Position numbers and translations under genes: made by a program
Source: Verrucomicrobiales bacterium
GTDB lineage: Bacteria > Verrucomicrobiota > Verrucomicrobiia > Limisphaerales > SXQI01
Length of the DNA stretch: 6,686 bases
NCBI GenBank assembly: GCA_005793025.1
Contig: SXQI01000281.1
Coordinates: 1 to 6,686 of the forward strand
Direction: 5' to 3'
Notes under the pieces: model-generated
The model's input: the letters and a program-made list of their open reading frames with translations, nothing else
Told to the model about the DNA's origin: nothing
Database searches by the model: none
Part shown: piece after piece, positions 1-5,251 of the stretch
Position numbering within the stretch: position 1 is the stretch's first letter
Layout: each line of letters starts with the position of its first letter

Positions 1-609
1 ATGGCTCGTTGTGCGGGCATCTCGATTCGGAGCACTGGAGCATTTCCAACTCACGGCCTGCTTACGTGCAATCATGTCAGCTACTTAGACATTCCGGTTC
101 TTGCCTCGGTGCATCCTCAGGTATTCCTTTCAAAGCACGACGTGCGCCGTTGGCCTATAATTGGCTGGCTTACTCGGTGTGCTGGGACCTTGTTTATCAA
201 CCGATCCGACAAACGCGAAGTTGCCCGTCTTCCTCGAGAATTTGAGGCCACCGTGACCCAGCAATTGGTTGTCACTTTATTCCCGGAAGGAACGAGTTCG
301 GACGGGACCCGAGTGCTCCCATTCTATTCCTCACTGCTAGAACCTGCTGTGCAAAACAGATGGGATGTCACACCTGCGTGGATCGAATACCACGTTGAAG
401 GAGGGGATGCCCGCCACGATGCTGCTTATTGGGGGGATATGACCTTTTTCCCCCACCTCATTAATCTACTAGGCCAACGACGAACGATCGCTACGGTTAA
501 GTTTGGTCTTCCGATTCCTCCGGGTCTTAACCGGAAGGAATTATCCCGCGAACTCCGCAACCAGATTCAAAATCTCGGAAACATTCAATCAGAATTGATT
601 CGTTCTTGA
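1..609 (+). CDS. Lysophospholipid acyltransferase, PlsC/LPLAT family (N-terminus probably incomplete)
   Basis: The product probably transfers an acyl chain to lysophosphatidic acid or a related acceptor at the inner face of the membrane, in phospholipid synthesis. The family's acyltransferase blocks are visible in order: the catalytic HX4D box (H25 to D30 within NHVSYLD), the GTLFINR block at 62-68, FPEGTSSDG at 94-102 (acceptor phosphate binding), and a fourth block around VTPAWIEY. A segment containing AYWGDMTFFPHL follows, typical of bacterial members. The protein is 202 residues, whereas relatives usually have about 230-260, with a hydrophobic N-terminal segment ahead of the HX4D box. Here only 24 residues precede that box, and the ATG is the first base of the window. 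The true start may therefore lie upstream, with this Met internal. The family call is firm. The exact acceptor (1-acylglycerol-3-phosphate, ornithine lipid or other) cannot be told from the sequence. Another gene follows after 34 bases. Confidence 0.88.
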   Translation: MARCAGISIRSTGAFPTHGLLTCNHVSYLDIPVLASVHPQVFLSKHDVRRWPIIGWLTRCAGTLFINRSDKREVARLPREFEATVTQQLVVTLFPEGTSSDGTRVLPFYSSLLEPAVQNRWDVTPAWIEYHVEGGDARHDAAYWGDMTFFPHLINLLGQRRTIATVKFGLPIPPGLNRKELSRELRNQIQNLGNIQSELIRS

Positions 610-643
610 GTTTCGGTCCCCGAATGTCAGTCTCAGCTACGGA

Positions 644-2629
644 ATGCAACGACTTAATCGTTTCAGAAGCAGAGGTGCCTACCTCATGCTTGCGTTTTGT
701 CTGAACTTCGTTCTTGTTCCGTTAGTTGCCTCGCCATTGGTCAATCACTATGATCTTTGGCGTGTTCATAAAGGCACAAATGCCCCCCAAAGTGGTTGGC
801 AATCTCTTCCTGAAGCCGATCTCGACGCGCCGTGGGGGAGTGGAAATGGGGGTTTTGGATATGGTGACTCTGGCATTTTAGGTCGGGCAACGGTGCTGAG
901 CGATATGCAAAACCGTTACAGTACCCTCTACCTCCGTAGATCAATTGAGCTCACTAATTCAGTCGACCCCGAGGCGCGATTACAACTGACCATCGATTTT
1001 GACGATGCGTTCATCGCTTACTTGGATGGCGTCGAGATTGCGCGTTCCACGACCGCTCCCGCAGGTTCGCCACCGTACAATGCGCTCGCCACAGGATTAC
1101 ATGAAGCGTCGTGCTGTGACGCGCCGTTGAACGCAGCCAGCGTATTCGACCTAGGGGTGATCGGTGATCGACTTTCCGTTGGGGTTCACGTGTTGGCGAT
1201 TCAGGGCATTAACGAATCCCTCGGCAGTAGTGATTTTCACCTCGTCGCGGATCTTGCGTCGCTGTCCCTGAACGAGTGTCCTCCCAATACGATTTGCACG
1301 AACACGACGTGGCGAGCTACAGAAGGTCCGTACATTTTGGCGGCTGATACAACGGTCGCGGATGGCGCGACTCTAACTATCGAAGCGGGAACCCATGTCC
1401 AACTCCTGACCGGCATCTCCTTGCGTGCTGGGGCGGGTGGCGGGATAGATATCCGTGGAACGGAAGCAACACCCGTTAAGTTCGCCATCAACACGGGGAC
1501 AAACATGTGGGGCGAACTGGCCGCTGATGGCACGAATTCTTTTCTCACCCTTCGGCATGTGGAAGTTGTGGGTGGAGCGGTCAAATTCCGCAACGGAGCA
1601 ACGGGATTGCTGGAGGATAGTTTCGTGCACGATTACAAATCTGGAGCCACGCCGATTGCTGGATGCACAAACGCCAAGGAAGTAACTGTCCGTCGTTGTC
1701 ATTTTAGTGTTTATCACGAGACGCTTTGGCGGTTCACGCCCATGCTGGTGGAGGATTCACTGTTTGAAAACCCGAACAACCCGAGCAGTGACGCGCTAGA
1801 TTTCGACGGCGTTCCGGCGGGTTCCATCATCCGCCGATGCACCTTTCGGCATGGGCCACAGACGAACACTGACGCGATCGACCTCGGGACAGGCACTGTC
1901 GGGGTCATTGTAGAGGACTGCCTGATGTATGATTTTCCCAATGACAAAGGAGTTTCCATCGGCGAGGACTCTTCTGGGATCGTGATTCGAAACTGTCTGG
2001 TCTATCGTTGCGATTCCGGAGTGGCAGTGAAGGATGACTGCACTGCCACGGTGTACAATTGCACTTTTGTGAATAACGATTTCGGATTCCGGAATTACAA
2101 CAAAGCCGATCCGGCATCAGCCACCGGTGGCGGGCACGTGATTGAGTCCTACAACAATATTCTCTGGGATAACCTTGAGACCGTGTCATTGCTGAATAGC
2201 TCCACGGTCATCGCCGACCACTCTAACTATTCGCAAACCAATTGGCCGGGCACAGGCAACATCAGTATGAATCCTCTGTTCGTCAACGCCGCGCAACGGG
2301 ATTATCAACTCACTCCCCAGTCACCTCTCCTCCTCACCGGTCGCAACGGGGATTCGATGGGGACACACTTTCCTGTGGGTGCGCCCATGGCACCAAGCCA
2401 TCCCTCATTTAGTGCAATCTCTCTTGGTGTCGATGCGGTGCAACTGCGATTTTGGGTGGACCCAGAGAAAACATATTCTCTGCACGCGAGCGAGACCATG
2501 GCAACCAATTCATGGGTGATCGTGACTAACTTGCTGCCTACCCTGTTGCCGAAGCAGGTCGAACTCATTCAACCTTTGGCAAAAACCCAGCGATTCCTGC
2601 GACTCATCGCCATAAGTCAACTTCCCTGA
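644..2629 (+). CDS. Exported right-handed parallel beta-helix protein, function unknown
   Basis: This is a 661-residue secreted protein. Residues 1-29 look like a signal peptide: a basic n-region (R3, R7, R10 and neighbours), a hydrophobic stretch from about 13 to 28, and cleavage near A29. Residues about 36-210 resemble the galactose-binding-like beta-sandwich common in verrucomicrobial surface proteins (W39, GFGYGDSG, then DDAFIAYLDGVEIAR at 120-134). Residues about 225-565 form a pectate-lyase-like parallel beta-helix. It opens with ADGATLTIEAGTHVQL and carries a ladder of rungs with S326, C352, S372, C399, C426, C451 and C473 in equivalent places. It closes with the usual NPLFVN...DYQLTPQSPLL signature at about 543-565. 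Residues about 590-661 form a short C-terminal module (TYSLHAS at 610-616, RFLRLIA at 650-656). No PEP-CTERM, LPXTG or other anchor is seen at the C-terminus. I recognise no catalytic set, so polysaccharide binding or cleavage is only a guess. M1 is preferred over M15 (686) because it supplies the basic n-region, although AGAGG at 671-675 would suit M15. Confidence 0.85.
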   Translation: MQRLNRFRSRGAYLMLAFCLNFVLVPLVASPLVNHYDLWRVHKGTNAPQSGWQSLPEADLDAPWGSGNGGFGYGDSGILGRATVLSDMQNRYSTLYLRRSIELTNSVDPEARLQLTIDFDDAFIAYLDGVEIARSTTAPAGSPPYNALATGLHEASCCDAPLNAASVFDLGVIGDRLSVGVHVLAIQGINESLGSSDFHLVADLASLSLNECPPNTICTNTTWRATEGPYILAADTTVADGATLTIEAGTHVQLLTGISLRAGAGGGIDIRGTEATPVKFAINTGTNMWGELAADGTNSFLTLRHVEVVGGAVKFRNGATGLLEDSFVHDYKSGATPIAGCTNAKEVTVRRCHFSVYHETLWRFTPMLVEDSLFENPNNPSSDALDFDGVPAGSIIRRCTFRHGPQTNTDAIDLGTGTVGVIVEDCLMYDFPNDKGVSIGEDSSGIVIRNCLVYRCDSGVAVKDDCTATVYNCTFVNNDFGFRNYNKADPASATGGGHVIESYNNILWDNLETVSLLNSSTVIADHSNYSQTNWPGTGNISMNPLFVNAAQRDYQLTPQSPLLLTGRNGDSMGTHFPVGAPMAPSHPSFSAISLGVDAVQLRFWVDPEKTYSLHASETMATNSWVIVTNLLPTLLPKQVELIQPLAKTQRFLRLIAISQLP

Positions 2630-2641
2630 CCTCCGCTCGGC

Positions 2642-2668
2642 GGTCTCAGTGAACATTAGTTCGAGACC
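2642..2668 (+). terminator. Bulged stem-loop between the beta-helix gene and hom, possible terminator
   Basis: GGTCTC (2642-2647) pairs perfectly with GAGACC (2663-2668). Inside it, GAAC (2651-2654) pairs with GTTC (2659-2662) around an ATTA loop, leaving a three-base AGT bulge on the left arm. It begins 13 bases after the beta-helix stop codon. No U-run follows directly; the nearest is TTTT at 2681-2684. It is therefore not a textbook intrinsic terminator and could instead be a 3'-end processing structure or part of the hom leader. A small overlapping CCGC/GCGG hairpin at 2633-2643 would compete with it. Confidence 0.4.
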
Positions 2669-2689
2669 TAGCGATTGGAATTTTACACT
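2661..2689 (+). promoter_or_regulatory. Weak sigma70-like promoter candidate for hom-thrC
   Basis: TCGAGA (2661-2666, 4 of 6 to TTGACA) lies 17 bases ahead of TACACT (2684-2689, 4 of 6 to TATAAT, keeping the conserved T, A and final T). Transcription would start near 2696, about 30 bases before the hom start codon. The -35 box overlaps the right arm of the preceding hairpin. Matches of this quality arise often by chance, so this is a candidate only. Confidence 0.22.
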
Positions 2690-2724
2690 TTGAAAGAGAG
2701 AGTTCGTTTGGCATTCTCAACCGC

Positions 2725-4047
2725 TTGATAACACAGCTCAACATAGGTCTCATCGGTGGTGGAACTGTGGGTGGCGGTGTGTACCACGCCCTTCAACGCA
2801 ACGGTGGATTGATCTCATCACGGCTCGGGGTAAAATTTCGAGTTTCACAGGTTGCAGTGCGGGATGTTTCCAAATCTCGACCTGTGGACATCCCTCGAGC
2901 ACGTTTGACTCAAGATTGGCGTGCGGTGGTTGAGAATCCCGAAACGGATATTGTTTGTGAGCTGATGGGGGGGGTGACCACAGCAAAAGCGGTCATCACC
3001 ACGGCGTTGAAGCTGGGGAAACCGGTGGTTACTGCGAACAAAGCTTTGTTGAGTGCCTGTGGTGAGGAACTGTTCGAATTGGCGAAGCAACGAGGGACAA
3101 GCCTTTATTACGAAGCCAGTGTGGCCGGGGGAATCCCGATTATTAAAGTGCTGCGTGAGGCCCTCATCGGAAACCGGATCACTCGTCTCTACGGCATCGT
3201 AAACGGCACGTGTAATTACATCCTTACCCGGATGAAATTGGAGGGTGCAGATTTTTCGGCCGTGTTGGCAGATGCTCAACGTTTAGGGTTCGCCGAAGCC
3301 GAGCCCAGTCTTGATGTGGACGGCCACGATGGAGCTCAAAAGATCGGCATTTTGGCATCGTTGGCTCATGGTTTTTGGGTGCCACCAGCACAGATTCACA
3401 CCGAGGGCATCCGCGAGGTAACGCCGCTTGATATTCAGTTTGCGGAACAATTGGGTTACACGATCAAGCTGATCGCCATGGTCAAAAAATTTGACGCAGG
3501 GAGGTCAGGTAAGACGACGAGGATTCAGGTTTCCATCACTCCCACCCTTGTGCCGTCTTCCCATGTGCTCGCGAACGTTAACCACGTTTTCAATGCGGTT
3601 TTAGTCAGAGGCGACGTTGTGGGTGACACGTTGTATTACGGGCGTGGTGCGGGTCAGGACGCGACTGCGAGTTCGGTTTTGAGCGACATCGCTGACGCAG
3701 CCCTTGATTTGCAATGTCATACGGAACAGCGGGTCCCGGCGTTTGTGCCTCACGAAAACGATGGCGAAGTCGTGAAAATCGACGATACGATTTCGAGATA
3801 TTACCTCCGCTTGAGCGTTGTCGATAAGCCCGGGACTTTAGCCCGGATTGCGGCTCTCCTTGGGCAATCTAAAATCGGCATTTCATCCGTGATTCAGCCC
3901 GAAGGGCATGAAGGTGAAAGCGTGCCGTTGATACTGATGATCCACGACGCGTCGTTCGCCGCGATGAGTAAAGCGTTAACAAAAATTGGACGCCTGCCAG
4001 TGATCAAAGGGACGCCCGTTTTGTTCCGAGTCGAGAATTTCGAATAA
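2725..4047 (+). CDS. hom: Homoserine dehydrogenase with C-terminal ACT domain
   Basis: The enzyme reduces L-aspartate 4-semialdehyde to L-homoserine with NAD(P)H, in the cytoplasm, at the branch leading to threonine and methionine. The Rossmann domain starts at once with the nucleotide loop G11-x-G13-x-x-G16. TANK (103-106) supplies K106. The catalytic domain carries YEASVAGGIPIIK (129-141), the NGTCNYIL block (160-167) and the LDVDGHDGAQK signature (196-206). By analogy with yeast homoserine dehydrogenase, D202 and K206 are the hydride-transfer residues. An ACT domain (about 359-437, with VVDKPGTLARI) is the expected threonine sensor. The 440-residue length matches monofunctional, Bacillus-type Hom with ACT, not the kinase fusion of enterobacteria. 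The start is TTG: no ATG or GTG occurs in frame between the upstream stop (2650-2652) and this point, and Met-x-x-x-x-Asn-Ile-Gly-Leu-Ile-Gly suits the family. No good ribosome site stands at the usual distance. thrC follows after six bases, so the two are surely co-transcribed. Confidence 0.96.
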   Translation: MITQLNIGLIGGGTVGGGVYHALQRNGGLISSRLGVKFRVSQVAVRDVSKSRPVDIPRARLTQDWRAVVENPETDIVCELMGGVTTAKAVITTALKLGKPVVTANKALLSACGEELFELAKQRGTSLYYEASVAGGIPIIKVLREALIGNRITRLYGIVNGTCNYILTRMKLEGADFSAVLADAQRLGFAEAEPSLDVDGHDGAQKIGILASLAHGFWVPPAQIHTEGIREVTPLDIQFAEQLGYTIKLIAMVKKFDAGRSGKTTRIQVSITPTLVPSSHVLANVNHVFNAVLVRGDVVGDTLYYGRGAGQDATASSVLSDIADAALDLQCHTEQRVPAFVPHENDGEVVKIDDTISRYYLRLSVVDKPGTLARIAALLGQSKIGISSVIQPEGHEGESVPLILMIHDASFAAMSKALTKIGRLPVIKGTPVLFRVENFE

Positions 4048-4053
4048 CAGTTC

Positions 4054-5142
4054 ATGCACACTTCAACCAAGCCCACACAATTCGCCGGTTGGTCAGGCAT
4101 CATTCACCAGTATGCTCGATACCTCCCCGTGGATGAAGGCACCTCGATCGTCAGCCTGAGCGAAGGGAACACCCCTTTGGTGCGGGTTGACAATTTTGTG
4201 GAAGCGATCGGCGGCAAATTCGAACTCTACCTAAAATATGAGGGGTTGAATCCCACTTGTTCCTTCAAGGATCGCGGGATGACGATGGCCATCACGAAGG
4301 CGAAGGAACGTGGGGCTGAGATGGTCATTTGCGCCAGCACGGGCAACACCTCCGCATCAGCGGCGGCCTATGCGGCCCGCGCAAAGATGAAGTGTGTGGT
4401 GCTACTCCCCAATGGCAAGATCGCTCTAGGGAAACTCGCTCAAGCCTTGATGTATGGGGCGACCACCATCGCAGTCGAAGGCAATTTTGATGATGCGCTA
4501 CGGGTCGTGCGAGAATTGGGGGAGACGGGAAAAATCGAGGTGGTGAACAGTGTCAATCCGTTCCGGATCGAAGGTCAAAAAACGGCAGCATTCGAAATCT
4601 GCGATCAACTGGGACGTGCGCCCGATTTTCATTTTTTACCGGTGGGTAACGCGGGCAATATCACGGCGTATTGGAGGGGTTACCGGGAATACTACTCCGT
4701 TGGTAAAGCCAATGTGTTGCCACGAATGTTCGGTTTTCAGGCCGCAGGAGCAGCACCGATTGTTGATGGTCGCATCATCACGGATCCGCACACAGTCGCG
4801 ACCGCGATTCGGATTGGAAATCCCGCCAGTTGGAAAGCCGCGACCGATGCGTTGACGGAATCCCAAGGCAAGATCGACAAGGTCACCGACGAAGAAATCT
4901 TGGCCGCATATAATTTGATCGCACGCACCGATGGGATATTTGCAGAACCCGCATCAAGCGCGCCGCTGGCAGGGCTGATCAAATGCGTCAAAGCGGGACT
5001 AATTCCGGCAGGGAGTGTCGTCACCGCCACCATGACAGGACATGGGTTGAAGGACCCTGACACTGCCATGAGCACGGCAGGATTTCAGCCGATTGTGGCA
5101 CCTGCGGAGAAAAGAGCGGTCATGAAGCTGATCGGATTGTGA
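4054..5142 (+). CDS. thrC: Threonine synthase (PLP-dependent)
   Basis: The enzyme converts O-phospho-L-homoserine and water to L-threonine and phosphate, the last step of threonine synthesis, in the cytoplasm. It is a fold-type II PLP enzyme. K72 in SFKDRG (70-75) should form the Schiff base with PLP. CASTGNTSASAAAYAA (93-108) is the substrate loop, GNAGN (198-202) holds the PLP phosphate, and NSVNPFRIEGQKTAAFE (165-181) is strongly conserved in the short ThrC class of Bacillus and Mycobacterium. The 362-residue length is close to the roughly 350-360 of that class. One oddity is PTCSFKDRG, where most relatives I recall have PTGSFKDRG (C69 in place of Gly). Another is TGHGLKDPD near the C-terminus, in place of TGNGLKDPD. 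The ATG is six bases after the hom stop with no clear Shine-Dalgarno, which suggests translational coupling to hom. The N-terminus (GWSGIIHQYARYLPV) aligns with family members that begin near there, supporting this start. Confidence 0.96.
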   Translation: MHTSTKPTQFAGWSGIIHQYARYLPVDEGTSIVSLSEGNTPLVRVDNFVEAIGGKFELYLKYEGLNPTCSFKDRGMTMAITKAKERGAEMVICASTGNTSASAAAYAARAKMKCVVLLPNGKIALGKLAQALMYGATTIAVEGNFDDALRVVRELGETGKIEVVNSVNPFRIEGQKTAAFEICDQLGRAPDFHFLPVGNAGNITAYWRGYREYYSVGKANVLPRMFGFQAAGAAPIVDGRIITDPHTVATAIRIGNPASWKAATDALTESQGKIDKVTDEEILAAYNLIARTDGIFAEPASSAPLAGLIKCVKAGLIPAGSVVTATMTGHGLKDPDTAMSTAGFQPIVAPAEKRAVMKLIGL

Positions 5143-5153
5143 GATTTCCGACG

Positions 5154-5182
5154 CTGACAATTTACCAAATCCTCCGTAACCT
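5154..5182 (+). promoter_or_regulatory. Weak sigma70-like promoter candidate for lysC
   Basis: CTGACA (5154-5159, 5 of 6 to the -35 consensus) and TAACCT (5177-5182, 3 of 6 to the -10 but keeping TA and the final T) are 17 bases apart in the 109-base thrC-lysC spacer. The spacing and the size of the gap suit a separate promoter. The -10 match is poor, so read-through from thrC is equally possible; no convincing terminator is visible after thrC. Confidence 0.2.
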
Positions 5183-5219
5183 TCAGCAGTTCGAATCGAA
5201 ACCCGGCACACAGTCGGGA

Positions 5220-5248
5220 GTGAGTTTGTCCCAATTCAGTGAGTTCGT
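5220..5248 (+). repeat. Short direct repeat GTGAGTTYGT just upstream of lysC
   Basis: GTGAGTTTGT (5220-5229) and GTGAGTTCGT (5239-5248) match at 9 of 10 positions and are 19 bases apart, start to start. The second copy ends three bases before the lysC ATG and overlaps the GAGTTCGTTT element that also stands ahead of hom (2700-2709). The GTGAG of the second copy, eight bases before the start, is the only Shine-Dalgarno-like sequence for lysC. The repeat may thus be a regulatory site overlapping the ribosome site, or chance. Confidence 0.4.
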
Positions 5249-5251
5249 TTC

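Noticed and set aside
612..624. Perfect short hairpin TTCGG-TCC-CCGAA after the acyltransferase stop
   Set aside because: The stem is five base pairs with a three-base loop and no U-tract, and the next gene starts 20 bases later. It is too weak to call a terminator.
1237..1717. Two overlapping minus-strand frames of 118 and 114 residues inside the beta-helix gene
   Set aside because: Their peptides have no family resemblance and no ordered motifs, while the + frame shows a continuous signal peptide and beta-helix rungs.
2630..2724. Threonine attenuator with leader peptide ahead of hom
   Set aside because: No leader frame rich in Thr or Ile codons is present. The only tiny frame has six codons without a regulatory codon run.
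2845..3279. 144-residue open frame on the minus strand inside hom
   Set aside because: It is fully antisense to a conserved enzyme, has no recognisable domain or ribosome site, and is best read as a shadow of hom codon usage.
5202..5218. CCCG/CGGG inverted repeat in the thrC-lysC spacer
   Set aside because: It is only four base pairs with a nine-base loop and no T-run, so it is expected by chance.
5143..5251. Possible lysine riboswitch ahead of lysC
   Set aside because: The spacer is 109 bases, shorter than the roughly 170-base lysine riboswitch, and I see none of its conserved junction sequences or long helices.
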